Assembly: GCA_029215795.1 (NCBI GenBank)
Contig: JARDYH010000007.1
Coordinates: 81,603,763-81,667,762, forward strand
Reading direction: 5' to 3'
Length of the DNA stretch: 64,000 bases
From: Anniella stebbinsi
Taxonomy: Eukaryota > Chordata > Lepidosauria > Squamata > Anniellidae
Positions 10,800-20,594 of the stretch are shown here, piece by piece. The notes beneath the pieces are model-generated. The model was not told the DNA's origin. It saw only the letters and a program-made list of their open reading frames with translations, and did not search any database. How positions within the stretch are numbered: the first letter of the stretch is position 1; every line of letters starts with the position of its first letter. The translations under genes and the position numbers were made by a program.

Positions 10800-11440
10800 T
10801 TTCTCCGATGAAACCATCCACCTCAGCCCCAGGAGCTTTATTCCTCTTTATTAACAGTTTGTTTTAGCGCTTCTCTCAATGCAGGTTGCGGCAAATTGCT
10901 TGCACCTTCCTCTTGACACGGGAGTCATCTTGAATCCACAAAGAGCCGCCACATACACACAGCAGCATCCTGTGCATCTGGTTTGGTGGTTCAGTGCAAA
11001 GCTCGGTTCTGAATATTAGACAAGCATGGGTTGTAAGTGTGTGCATGAGTGTAGAATGTAATTAGAGTATGTAAAATACTGGAAAGCAATCTTTATGACA
11101 CATCTCTACCCTGGGATGGATAATCTTGAAGGCACACACTTGGTGTCACGTTGGCAGGTTGATGATCATTCAGCGCTGTCTACAGGTTTTTAAGGTCAAG
11201 GTGTGAAGAAGCTAGTTAAAGCGGCCACGGGCAGAGAAAAGTATGTGCCGCAAAACTCAGAGAATTCCACCGACAAATCCATGCATCCAGATTTGGGGAC
11301 CAATGATCCATTGGGGGCCAGAAGACCTGGCAAAGCCAGAATCTGCCCTGTTTTATTTGGCCTTTTCTTTGTAGGTCTTGAGGACTATGATACCCATGAT
11401 GCAGTGATGCCCAGGATGCAGTACAAGGGCTGATGTCTGT
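10800..11440. other. No recognisable feature
   Basis: No repeat or coding signal that I can support. Confidence 0.5.
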
Positions 11441-11577
11441 CAGCCTATCTACATTACTGCTTTAAAATGGTTTAAAACAGTTTATAAGTTTTGAGAACTG
11501 TTGGGGCCCAGGACACACCCCATATACAGTTTTCAAAGCGTTTTCAAAGTGTTTTATCCTGCGTGTGTAGATAGGCT
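11441..11577. mobile_element. Short MITE, CTATCTACA termini
   Basis: Inverted ends CCTATCTACATTACTGC and GTGTAGATAGG enclose 'ACTGTTGGGGCCCAGGACAC' and a TTTTCAAAGCGTTTTC block. The same internal blocks occur at 37469-37594 and, as a half copy, at 47480-47542. Confidence 0.65.
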
Positions 11578-11704
11578 CTGTGTCATTAAAAACAGGTACT
11601 CCTTGGTTGCAATGGCAAGGGCCTCCCAATCTACATGCCCTGGACGCTCCCATGCACAAATGGTTATTTGCAAACTCCATCCCTGCTCCATTTCATTCCT
11701 ATCC

Positions 11705-12036
11705 CCAAACAGGATGTCTATGTATCCTGTTTAACAGAGGACAATCCTCTATTGGAAGGGCTGATGGGACTATCCTCTATTTGATACTGTTGTCTATTTG
11801 AAGGGCTATCCTGTCCAATTCTGATTTAAATATAAAGAACCATAAGAATTGTGGGCCATCAAGGGTAAATAGACAGCAACCTGAATACGTCATCTGGTCA
11901 CAGTCTTCTATGCTATGATGACTCTTATTTCTATTTAAATTATAGCCATTATTTCTAAATTACAGCTTCATATGCAAATATTATGCAAATAGAGATGGAT
12001 TTCCTCCTTTCTGCAGATTCATACGTGCCCACCGTA
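11705..12036 (+). mobile_element. hAT-like 'octamer-pair' element (TAGGGTGGCC family)
   Basis: It aligns block by block with 28005-28401: repeated 'CCTCTATTTGAAGG' at the left, an AAGAATTGTGGG block, and the AT-rich right part with ATATGCAAATATTATGCAAAT, a tandem pair of POU octamers. The ends are degraded (GTGCCCACC at the right). Confidence 0.65.
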
Positions 12037-12063
12037 TCCTCAAGCCTTTGGCTTGCTCTGGTT

Positions 12064-12199
12064 CAGGGGTGGACAACTTGTGACCCTCCAGTGGTTTTGG
12101 CTTACTGCTCCCATGAGCCGTAGCCAGCACAGCCAGTGATGAGGGATGATGGGGATTGTAGACCTAAAGTTTTGGAGGACTACAAGTTGCCCACCCCTG
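12064..12199. mobile_element. hAT-like MITE, CAGGGGTGG termini, 136 bp
   Basis: The left end CAGGGGTGGACAACTTGTGA and right end CTACAAGTTGCCCACCCCTG are inverted repeats. Flanks CTCTGGTT (12056-12063) and CTCTGGAT (12200-12207) match at seven of eight bases, the TSD length expected of hAT elements. This is the best complete member of the group in the window. Confidence 0.85.
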
Positions 12200-12204
12200 C
12201 TCTG

Positions 12205-12720
12205 GATGCTCTCAGTTTGGGCAGGGTGGATTCTCCTTTCCACATTGGCTGTAGAGCAGAGAGGTGACCAGTGGAGCTTGCTGGCTCCCTCACTCCTAGT
12301 CTCTCCCCAAGTCATTGTCTTGCTCCATATCGCAGCAACAGAAGGCAAACTTGGCACATGCATTAGCCAAGCGAGCAAAGGCAGGGCTTGTGTGTGTGTG
12401 TGTGTGTGGGGGGGGGGGGTTACTCAGCAGGGAGCCCCACTGGAACGAGGATTTTTATTGTTTGCTCTTGAAACTATTTCTTAATCCAGCCCCGAAATAG
12501 GCACTCAATGAGCCCGTTGGGAGGGGTTGTTTAAAGAACTTGGTTGGAGATGACGGGCTGGATGCTGTGGGCCAGAACCCCAGAAGCGACTGGGACGACT
12601 CTAATGTGTTGGAATTCTTCTGACCTGCTATGACCTCTCTCTGCTCCAGCCTGATGCACACACCACTTGGCCATAAGGGAAAAACGAGACTGGAGGAAGA
12701 GCATAGCAAGGAATACAGAA
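12205..12720. other. No gene; (GT)n(G)n run at 12390-12419
   Basis: One GT/G tract; otherwise unremarkable. Confidence 0.5.
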
Positions 12721-12721
12721 C

Positions 12722-12832
12722 GCTGCCTTCTACCCAACTAAACCATTGATCCTACCTGGAGATGGCAGATTGAACCTGGGACCTTTTGTATGCAAAACAT
12801 CAGTCTTGCCACTGAGCTATGGTCTTTGCCCT
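12722..12832 (-). mobile_element. tRNA-derived SINE, antisense, internally deleted
   Basis: The reverse complement carries the A-box-like 'TAGCTCAGTGGCAAGAC' region and a B-box-like GGTTCAATCTG, then skips most of the SINE body. Confidence 0.65.
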
Positions 12833-12884
12833 AAAAGATAAAGTAAGGTTCCAGTCCTCATGGATCTGAATAACAGGATGATTT

Positions 12885-13014
12885 AAACATAGGAAGCTGA
12901 CTTATTCCAAGTCAGATAATGGTCCCTTCTAGATCAATATTATCTATATTGACTGGCAGTGGCTCTCCTGGGGTTTTTAGACAGGGGTCTTTCCCAGCTT
13001 TACCTGGGGATATC
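12885..13014 (-). mobile_element. Squamate SINE body, antisense, 5' truncated
   Basis: The plus-strand text reads AGGAAGCTGACTTATTCCAA then 'ATTGACTGGCAGTGGCTCTC', the inverse of the SINE body seen in the sense copy that follows. The tRNA-like head is absent. Confidence 0.65.
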
Positions 13015-13016
13015 AT

Positions 13017-13206
13017 GGACTGTGCAGTAGCTCAGTGGTAGAGCCCCTGGATGCAGAAGGTCCCAGGTTCAATTTCCAGCATCTCCAGTGATGGTTAGGA
13101 AATGATCCAGCCTGAAACCTTAGGGAGCTGCTGCCAGTCAGTGTCAACAATACTGGACTAGATGGACCATTGGTCTGATTTAGTATAAGACAGCTTCCTA
13201 GGTTCT
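13017..13206 (+). mobile_element. tRNA-derived squamate SINE, near full length
   Basis: The head 'TAGCTCAGTGGTAGAGCCCC' and GGTTCAATTTC correspond to the pol III A and B boxes of a tRNA ancestor. The body 'CTGCCAGTCAGTGTCAACAA' and tail TAAGACAGCTTCCTAGGTTC are shared with at least five other copies here. It lies head to head with the antisense copy before it. It is not a functional tRNA gene: no cloverleaf 3' half is present. Confidence 0.8.
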
Positions 13207-13712
13207 TGTGATTCTGGTCTCTTTTGCATGCACCTATTTTCGGAACAGAAAGGCCCAGATTCAATCCTTGACCTTGCCAGTTAAGATACAGAGCATGGGT
13301 AGGACTCTCTCCACCTGAGACCATGGAGTGCCTCTGCCAATCAGTCCAGACAATAGCCAGATAGTCTGACCTAGGGATGTATGTTTCGTCTGTGTTTCGC
13401 AGATTACCTTTCATTCCGACCGTCCGCTCACGGACAGGATTGCATTTTTTAAACTGAATTTTGTCCTACTTGCTGTCATTTTCATTAGCTCTCATCTGCA
13501 ATAGTGCTAATTAGCACTAATGTACATTAGCACATTCGCCCAAATGCGCATTCATGCTTTTGTTAATGCGCATCTGCACAAATCCCCCCCAAAGTGAGAA
13601 ACCAGTCTGGAAATCCACAGAATCTGCGTGACTTAGAAATCTGAGCTCATTTGATTCTGCTGAGGATTTCTTTGATATTCCTAGTCCGATATAAGGAAGT
13701 TTCCTATATAAC
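13207..13712 (+). mobile_element. Second SINE, split by a hAT-like insertion
   Basis: The 5' part (13207-13371) has a degraded B-box 'CAGATTCAATCCTTGACC' and body, stopping at 'AGTCTGACC'. The 3' tail resumes at 13684 as 'GTCCGATATAAGGAAGTTTC'. In intact copies these two parts adjoin (compare 13180-13205). Confidence 0.75.
13372..13683 (-). mobile_element. hAT-like element inserted in the SINE
   Basis: It runs from TAGGGATG to ATATTCCTA. Its right end, inverted, reads AATATCAAAGAAATC like the left end of 9181-9575, so it is an inverted, internally deleted family member. Flanking GTCTGACC and GTCCGATA are the decayed 8-bp TSD. Confidence 0.7.
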
Positions 13713-13801
13713 AACAAGTGTAAAAGCAGTAAGCATGTTTTGGGCATCTGTGAGTGTTCCATTTCTGTCCATCTCTATAAAGCCAGAATTCCCATACCAT
13801 A

Positions 13802-13836
13802 ACAGAAGAAGAGCCCTGCTGGATCAGACCTATTAC
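13802..13836 (-). mobile_element. LINE tail scrap next to CR1 tail
   Basis: 'AGAAGAGCCCTGCTGGATCA' is the antisense LINE 3' end, cut off abruptly by the CR1 tail. Confidence 0.55.
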
Positions 13837-13995
13837 CTAGGGAGGTCGTGGGCTCTCTCATACTACAAGCATTCAAGAGGTAGCTGGACAGCCATCTGTC
13901 AGGGATGCTTTAAGGTGGATTCCTGCATTGAGCAGGGGGCTGGACTCGATGGCCTTATAGGCCCCTTCCAGCTCAAATATTCTATGATTCTATCT
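13837..13995 (+). mobile_element. CR1 LINE 3' end, short copy
   Basis: ORF2 C-terminal codons ('GREVVGSLILQAFKR'-like) are followed by the uninterrupted CR1 3' UTR and the ATTCTATGATTCTAT octamer tail. It serves as the empty-site reference for the LTR at 8041. Confidence 0.8.
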
Positions 13996-14294
13996 CGTCC
14001 AGTGTCGAGTTTGGAGAGCAGATGCCTGCTCTTAGGGCTGACCCACTACCTAGACTGCTTTTTGCAGCTGTTGAATCTACCTTGCAAAGCTTCCTTTCCT
14101 TCTAATCAGTTTCATCTCATGCGCAATAAGGTCACGTGGTTCTTGGTTGAGATTTCCTGAGCACACGATATTGGGGGATTAAGAGAGGAAAGATAAGCTT
14201 TGCAAGTGTTGAACTGCTGAGTCAAACCAGAGCCTCCCTGCAAGCTCCTTCATAACAGAACCCTGCGCATGCTTCCTCAGAAGCAAGTTTTACC

Positions 14295-14430
14295 ATGTCT
14301 ACTCCATTGTAAGTGTTCTCGGGATTACAATGTAGGGCTGCAACCCTGGGCGTACGTTTCTGGGAATAAGGCCCACCATGAAACACTAGTGGACTTGCTT
14401 TGAAGTAACATGAACAGGGATCAGGCTGCA
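14295..14430. mobile_element. Degraded MITE ('TACTCC..GGCTGCA' type)
   Basis: Blocks 'ATGTCTACTCCATTGTAAGT', GGGCTGCAACCCTG and GGAATAAGGCCCACC resemble the lizard repeat also present at 29655-29840. Termini are unclear. Confidence 0.4.
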
Positions 14431-14559
14431 CAATAAAACACTGGAAGACATATGCCTATATTGTCTACTTCTTGACCACCTAACTTGTACAACTCTTCCC
14501 ATCCATGGGAAAATAGCAATGCAGACCTCTGAAAGTTCTGGAATGGACGCAATGGTGTC

Positions 14560-14920
14560 GTGGTGAGTTCTAAAGTGTAAGAGCTTATTATGACACGGTA
14601 GCCACAGGAGCTTATAAAACTGCAGGTGCTTATTATGACAGCGTAGCAGTGGAGGCTGGTGGCTCCGATGTCAGTGGGGTGTTAAATCTGCTCCGGGTTA
14701 CAGTCAGAACTCTAAAGGAGCTATCCAAAGTGGATAGCTCCTTTAGAGTTCTGACTGAAGCCCAGGGTGGATTTACCCTCAGCCCACCCCCGACATCGGA
14801 TCCTCCAGTCTTCAATGCCGTGTAGTGACAGGAGCTTATTAAAGTGCAGGAGCTTATTGTAAAAGTGCAGTCATCAATTGTAAAGTGTAGGAGCTTATAA
14901 CTTTGGGTAGGCATGTGAAC
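14560..14920. repeat. Degenerate tandem repeat (GGAGCTTATTA), interrupted
   Basis: The phrase GAGCTTATTA or a close variant appears about seven times at irregular 25-45-bp spacing on both sides of the foldback at 14647-14808. Confidence 0.6.
14647..14808. mobile_element. Foldback MITE with perfect 27-bp central hairpin
   Basis: The outer arms carry GGCTCCGATGTCAGTGGGG and its inverse. The centre is a perfect inverted repeat: 14701-14727 and 14731-14757 pair over all 27 bases with a 3-base loop. A second copy lies at 52496-52650. It sits inside the degenerate tandem array. Confidence 0.8.
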
Positions 14921-14944
14921 ACCCACACCATCAAAGAGCAGCAG

Positions 14945-15134
14945 CACTGGAATTTAAGAAAGCCGTGAAGACTGTTCTCTTCCGGCAGGCCTATCCAGTT
15001 TAATTTTAAGATGTTTTTAATTATGTATTTGTTTTTATCTGTTTTAACGGTTTATCTATTTTATTGTTTTATATTTATATTTGGTGTTGTTCCCCGCCTC
15101 GATCTAGATGGAGAGGCGGGTTAGAAATGAAATA

Positions 15135-15172
<38 letters not shown>
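14945..15172 (+). mobile_element. L2-like LINE 3' tail with (AAT)n
   Basis: 'TTCTCTTCCGGCAGGCCTAT' encodes the decayed ORF2 end. The tail 'CCGCCTCGATCTAGATGGAG' matches the one at 6605 and runs into an AAT microsatellite (15135-15171). Confidence 0.7.
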
Positions 15173-15174
<2 letters not shown>

Positions 15175-15328
15175 TACCCAGTCTATTAGGATCAGCACAA
15201 CTGCAACCCTATGCATAGTTATCTGGGCATATGCTTCCCTGAACTCAGCGGTGCCCGCTTCTGACTGCGTAAGTTCAACTTGTATCCTCTGACACCACTC
15301 TTCTGGGATACATAGGGTGACCTATGTA

Positions 15329-15648
15329 TAGGCTGACCATATGAAAAGGAGGTCAGGGCTCATGTAACTTTAACAGTGGAAGAGAAAAGGGAATTTCAGC
15401 CAGAGTCATTTGTACGCAATTAGTTCCTGGTGAAATTCCCTCTTCATCACAACAGTTAAAGGTGCATGCACTATACTAGAGTGACCATATACAAAAGAAG
15501 GCAGGGTCCCTGCAACTTTAACTGTGGTGATGAAGAGGGGATTTCACCAGGAACTAATTGCATACAAAAGACACTGGCTGAAATTCCCTTTTCTCTTCAA
15601 CTGTTAAAGTTATATGAGCCCTGTCCTCCTTTTCAGATGGTCAGCCTA
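15329..15648. mobile_element. hAT-like inverted-dimer MITE inside the monomer
   Basis: A complete 320-bp dimer from TAGGCTGACCATATG to CAGCCTA. The TSD CCTATGTA is perfect at 15321-15328 and 15649-15656, and is itself part of the older monomer's sequence. The family therefore inserted into its own relative. Confidence 0.9.
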
Positions 15649-15677
15649 CCTATGTAGGACAGGGCTCCTGTATCTTT

Positions 15678-16032
15678 GGGTGCCTCTACAAGAGGCATTT
15701 AAAGCTCTTTCAAGGCGCATTAAAAAAATTACCTCTACAAGAACGGAGCGCAAATCGGGCATAGAGGCACATTATCTCCCCGATTATGCGCATTATCGAA
15801 TGTGCGTTAAATAGCGAGTTTTATTTTGCTCCGGCCGTTAAAGCGCATTTTGACTGTGTGAATAAACGCTTATGCACATTAACTACTTGTAAAGCGCATT
15901 TTGGACATCTGTTAATGCACTTCTCCGCCTCTCGCCGCCTCTCATGCAGAGGGATTAGGCGTAAATGCGCTTCCGCGATTATGCGCATAATCGCCTAACC
16001 AGGCGCAAAAGCGAATCCTTGTAGAGGGGACC
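15678..16032. mobile_element. Harbinger-like MITE (CCTCTACAAG ends), copy 1
   Basis: The left end GGGTGCCTCTACAAG and the inverted right end GGTCCCCTCTACAAG agree at 12 of 15 bases. Flanks are TTT on both sides (15675-15677, 16033-16035), a 3-bp TSD as in PIF/Harbinger elements. Inside are many CG-containing GCGCATTA / TAATGCGC blocks. No coding frame. Confidence 0.75.
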
Positions 16033-16194
16033 TTTAACAGTTGCATAGAGAAGAGAATTTCAGCAGGTGTCATTTGTAGGCAGGCAGCACCTGGTGAAAT
16101 CCCCTCTTCATGACAACAGTTAAAACTGCAGGAGCCCTTCCCTCCTTCGTATTTGGTCACTCTAGTATAGCTTCAACAGATTAGGAGCCCCAGG

Positions 16195-16222
16195 ACTTTT
16201 TTTTTCTCCCCCCCCCCCCCCG
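16195..16222. repeat. T-run followed by C-run
   Basis: A homopolymer T tract, a short TCTC link and about 14 C. Confidence 0.9.
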
Positions 16223-16229
16223 GTAATTT

Positions 16230-16362
16230 ATTTGAGAACTGCTTGGCCCACACTAGCTGTTAAAAGGAGATAAGCACCACACAAGAAGACCTAAACTGCG
16301 TCTTCCCCCCCCCTTCCAGCCCCACAAGCCTTTTGTCTTATCAGCCCTCACTTGCGTCTCTG

Positions 16363-16395
<33 letters not shown>

Positions 16396-17000
16396 GTGCA
16401 ACTGGGGCCGAGGTCAGGTGGGTGGGTGTTAATGAGGAAACAACAGGAAGCATTTGGGTCTTTTATTAGCTGTTCTGCTGTGCCTCACAGCTGTAGGTGA
16501 GTAATCTCATCTCTGCGGCGTCCTGTTTGCCACTCCTGCAAGCCACGCTCCCCCATCCCGGTGTTCACCTGGTGCTGGACCAGCCGTGCAGCTCAGCGCG
16601 ATGTTGACACCCACACCCGGGCCGCCCTTCCTCCCCGCCCACGTTCCCTGTGCTTCGCCGCCCGCTGCTCAACACAAGCGAAGCCACCGACCCAGCTCCA
16701 GCACCCCAGTGACTCTGGTACTGCACATCTCTGCCACCTACTCATGTCCTGTCGGAAGAAAGACACCCCAGCTGCACCTCTTAGAGACAATGCTGAACAT
16801 GCTTCTGGGGTGGTGGGGGTGGTATTATAGTTGGTTTTCTATGCACTCTGCCCAGACCTATCAAATGTCCTCATATTTTTCAGGGAAGGGTCCTTGATTT
16901 CTAGTTGCTGACCGTCCCTCTTTGGGCCTTTTGGGCGGTGGTACCGTTAGGACATGACTTTGGGGCAACAGTCAAGGGCCCCATTCGGCAGAACAGGGTA
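16230..17000. other. No gene; (TCTCTG)n at 16356-16397
   Basis: The hexamer array is the only repeat. GC-rich DNA at 16510-16700 has open frames on both strands but no domain, start context or splice logic I can defend. Confidence 0.45.
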
Positions 17001-17004
17001 GTGG

Positions 17005-17351
17005 AGAGCCACTGTGGTGTAGTGGTTGGATGGTTGGACTGGGACTTGGGGGATCCGGGTTCTAGTCTCTACTCAGCAATGGAGCTCACAGGGTGACTTT
17101 GGGCCAGTCACCGACTCTCAGCCTAACCAACTCATAGGGTTGTTGTAAAATGGAGAGGAGGAAGTTGCTGTTGCATTCATGGCCTGCCTGTAGATCTCCC
17201 ATTGACAGCTGGTTGACCACTGTGTGAACAGAATGCTGGACTAGATGGACCCTTGGTCTGATCCAGAACAGCTCTTCTTATGTTCTTCTGATCATGTATG
17301 TCACCTTGAACTCCTTGAAGGAAAAGCAGGATATAAATAAAATTTAAAAAC
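17005..17351 (+). mobile_element. tRNA-derived SINE (GTGTAGTGGTT head), chimeric
   Basis: The head 'GGTGTAGTGGTTGGATGG' and B-box GGTTCTAGTCT are tRNA-like. The body 'GTGACTTTGGGCCAGTCACC' is the common squamate SINE. The 3' tail GGAAAAGCAGGATATAAATA is displaced by a LINE 3' end (17166-17287). Confidence 0.75.
17166..17287 (+). mobile_element. LINE 3' end nested in the SINE
   Basis: 'GTGTGAACAGAATGCTGGAC' to CTCTTCTTATGTTCTT matches the inverse of 306-400. It separates the SINE body from its tail. Confidence 0.7.
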
Positions 17352-17359
17352 ATGTCATT

Positions 17360-17965
17360 TGGCTCTCAACTATCTACGGAGCGATTGAAATAATCGGTAT
17401 GGACCAGTTCATCTCTCATTGTAAAGCCAGCCACATGGCCAGTGTTGCGTTCATGTTTGTTCCTGAGGGTACATTGCTCTGTTTTTGCAGGGAAATGTGT
17501 AACATCGATGTCCATTCAATGCATGTCATACGTCATTGCAAGAATAGCCATGTGTGCAAATATATAATCTTGTCTGAGAGCGGTGATTCACACACGTAAC
17601 TTGTGCATGGAAGTCGTAAAGTGGGCTATGACTGCATTTTATTTTTAAAAATGGTATTCAAGACTCAAACAAATAGAAAGGGGGCTCCAGAGACATTCCT
17701 AGCCTGGGTGCTAATAGGGTAGCCATGGGTTGGATCCAACTTTCATGTGAGCAGACTTCCATTCTGGTGATGGGACTTCTGCTGACTTGACAGGACTTCT
17801 CCATCCTCTACTTCCCACTGCAGCTCCCCATGTACACCCTGGATTTGCTCCAGAGGGTACCTCAGCCTTCCAGAGCAGAGTTGGGGAGCTCTGGGGAGGG
17901 TTGCAGGAGGGAAGGGAAATCCATTCCACCGGTGGTTCCCTCCCTCTGGTGGAATGACACCACTG
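17360..17965. other. No recognisable feature
   Basis: No shared repeat or convincing coding sequence. Confidence 0.5.
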
Positions 17966-17969
17966 GATG

Positions 17970-18343
17970 CAACCACATATGTCCGTTTCACAAAGGATAG
18001 TCTTCAGTGAAGGGCTGTCAGAGGACAGATCCCCAATTTGAAGGCATCCTTTCTTTGGAAGACTGGCTGGTTGAAAGATAGAGAATCATAAGAAGGGAGA
18101 TCAGCTGACCAGGGACCTTGAAGTTGCCCATCCACACAGAGCACCTGGGCAGCAGACTGAACAGCCCCATAGGTCACCTGGTCACAGTCTCCCTCACTAG
18201 GGAGAGATGTCTTGTAACTCTATTTAAATTATCATCATTATTTATAAACGTGCATCCGTGCATATAAATTGGCATATGGCAATTTATGCCAATCATGTCC
18301 TCTTTCATTCTCTTTTGTTGTCGATGATGCATAAGTGGCCACC
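17970..18343 (+). mobile_element. hAT-like octamer-pair element, degraded copy
   Basis: The block order equals 28005-28401: CTGTCAGAGGACAG, 'AAGAAGGGAGATCAGCTGAC', CTTGAAGTTGCCCATCC, and the right end AAGTGGCCACC. Octamers have decayed to AAATTGGCATATGGCAATTT. Confidence 0.7.
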
Positions 18344-18412
18344 TTCTGCTGAGGGCTAGTTGTTTCTGTGTCCGGACTGTCCCGCTTCATGTGTGGGACT
18401 CACACAAAGGTA

Positions 18413-18990
18413 AACATGGGAAGCTGCCTTATACTGAGTCAAAGCATTGGTCCATCTAGCCCAGTATTGTTGGTCTATCTAAGCCAGAATTGTTGACATG
18501 ATTGGCAGTGGTATTGATTGGCCCAGTATTGGTCCATCTAGCCCAGCATTGTTGACACAGACTGACTCTGATATTAACTAACCCCCAATATTGTTAGTCC
18601 ATCTATTATTATTATTATTATTATTATTATTCCGCCTTTTCCCCAGGGCTGGGACTAAAAGCAGTTCACAAAGTTAAAACATGTACAATTAAAATATACT
18701 GTAAATATAAGTTTACAAAAGTTAAAATAGAATTAAACCTACAGTAAAATTAAAACATTTAATTTTTTTTAAAGCAGTAACAAATATTAAAACCAAAACA
18801 AAGCCATACATTAATATAGGTCCAGAGTCAATCTAGCTCAGTATTGTTGACACTGACTAGCAGGGGTTCTCAAGGATTCCAGGATTCTTTCCTACCTCTA
18901 CTTGGAGATGCTGAGAATCAAACCTGGGACCTTCTGCAAGCCAGGCATGTGCTCTACCACTGAGCCATGGTCCTTCCCTATTCTTCTTCA
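18413..18990 (-). mobile_element. Squamate SINE, antisense, split and internally duplicated
   Basis: The tail GGGAAGCTGCCTTATACTG starts the copy. Short duplications repeat TCCATCTAGCCCAG. At 18600-18815 a LINE tail with an (ATT)n array interrupts. The tRNA-like head returns at 18900-18980 (AACCTGGGACCTTCTGC, GCTCTACCACTGAGCCA). Confidence 0.7.
18600..18815 (-). mobile_element. LINE 3' tail with (ATT)n, antisense
   Basis: The (ATT)n run at 18605-18631 adjoins CCGCCTTTTCCCCAGGGCTG and an A/T-rich run, as expected for an antisense LINE tail inserted in the SINE. Confidence 0.5.
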
Positions 18991-20590
18991 CATACTAACT
19001 TTCCCTGCAGCCAGAAACTTAACATGTCAGAAAACTATAACCCTTCTTCCTGCCGTACTAGCTTTCTACAAGGAGGAATTTTTCAATGCTTATTTCTGCA
19101 TACACAAGTCTGGGAGTGCCCACCCGCAATCTGAAATGGAACAGCCCTGATGCACATTTTCGGGTGAGTTGCAACTTCACCTGAGCAGATGTAGCAGCTT
19201 GAGAGGGGCAATTTTAATAAGGAAACCAGCATCAGAAGAAGAAAGGGAGAATTACCCTTTCCCCCAGCTACGGCTGCTTTTGGCCCAAACCTAAAGAGAC
19301 TGTTGATCTTATTGCATCTCATTTGGCTCAGAGAAGGGAAATACCCTAACATCTGCTGCTGAAGCTAAAGATGTGCCTCTTATCCACCCAGCGCAGCCCT
19401 AGGCAGCTGCTTCTGAAGAAGATCTCCTGGCCTATTATTAGCTAGTCTCGGTGTGGTTAGGTTCTGTTTGTTTGTTTGCTTGTTTTAAATTGTTTTGCTA
19501 GCTGGACTTTAATTTTAAAGTTCTTGATGATTTCGGTTCAGGGTAATTAGAGTGAGCAATTTGTAGGCCTATAATTAGCATAACCCTATGCAGATGAGAA
19601 TCGGCTGGGCTTTTCCCTCTCCGGGGAAAGGCTAGCTGTGGCATGGCCAGCCCAGGCAAAAGAGGTGTTTTGTTGGGAAGGTGCTGACTCAGAGGAAATG
19701 GCCCATCTTGATGATTCATCAGCCAAAGGGTTGTTCTTCCTCGGGGAGGTTTGCTTTGCTTTGCCTTCAGCTGGCCTGCAAAATATCACACTTGCTGCCC
19801 ACACAGGCACACATGCTCACATACACATGTCAGAGCTGTACGCAAGTGGCCCCTTGAAATCCCCCCCACCCTATTTGTGGGCAGAGATATTGGGGAAACA
19901 ATTTCACCAAATTTCTCCAGGGGGAGGAGAAATTCGCCACAAGTTTCTCACAAGTAGGGCTCGCCATTGGCAGGGGTTGTCGCACAGGTTCCTTAGTTTT
20001 TCATAAGGGTGTGTGTGTGCTGAAACATCAGCTGCACTGGCAGGCCGGCCCCCATTTTGCATCTTCCGCAATGCAGGTGTGAGGGGGACAGTGTCATGTC
20101 TGGCTCCAGGGAAGAGGTGGGAGTTAGCACCGAGCCAAAAGCTGTCCTCCAATTTCCTGAAAGTTTTCTTCCCTCATGAAAGGCGTCTGTTGTTCTATCC
20201 CATTCTCAGGGTTTTTTATCATTTGTGCGTGCGTGCATGCAGGTTTGAACTTACCTAACCATTACGAGCCTCCTGTCAGGCTCCCAGGCTGCCTGCGCTT
20301 TAAGAGCTGAAAAGGTCCCATGGAAGGAATTGCCTCCTGATGCCTTCTCTTGGGCTTTAACTGAAGTCCAGGAAGCTGAGAAGGCTACAGAGCTGATTGC
20401 ATGATGGAAGACGGGGCACACTCAGCTCCTTGGCCACCTCCTAAGTAAGGTAAGCACAAGAACCCCAAACCATGAGGATTTATCCAACGTTTCTTCACCA
20501 TCTTCACCACCTTTTTTCGAAAGCAATTTCTTTTCTATCAAATTGAATATGGACGGAAAATAATGTGGAAGAAAATGTTGGCGCAACACT
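18990..20590. other. No gene recognised
   Basis: This is one of the longest stretches free of shared repeats. Reading frames are short and overlap on both strands. It could hold conserved non-coding DNA, which cannot be judged without other genomes. Confidence 0.5.
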
Positions 20591-20594
20591 AAAA

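Larger units (their letters stand above)
15313..16164 (+). mobile_element. hAT-like monomer, split by two later insertions
   Basis: Its pieces are 15313-15328 (TAGGGTGACCTATGTA), 15657-15677 (GGACAGGGCTCCTGTATCTTT) and 16033-16164 (TTTAACAGTTG .. GGTCACTCTA). Joined in order they follow the left half of the dimer family. The gaps hold 15329-15648 (plus its TSD) and 15678-16032 (plus its TSD). Confidence 0.8.

Noticed and set aside
13017..13100. tRNA gene
   Set aside because: A- and B-box-like motifs are present, but the sequence continues into a SINE body and lacks a foldable 3' acceptor half; same for 17010, 20760, 18940 and 44250.
14701..14757. microRNA precursor
   Set aside because: The stem is perfect but lies in a repeated foldback element (second copy at 52496), and no expression evidence is available.
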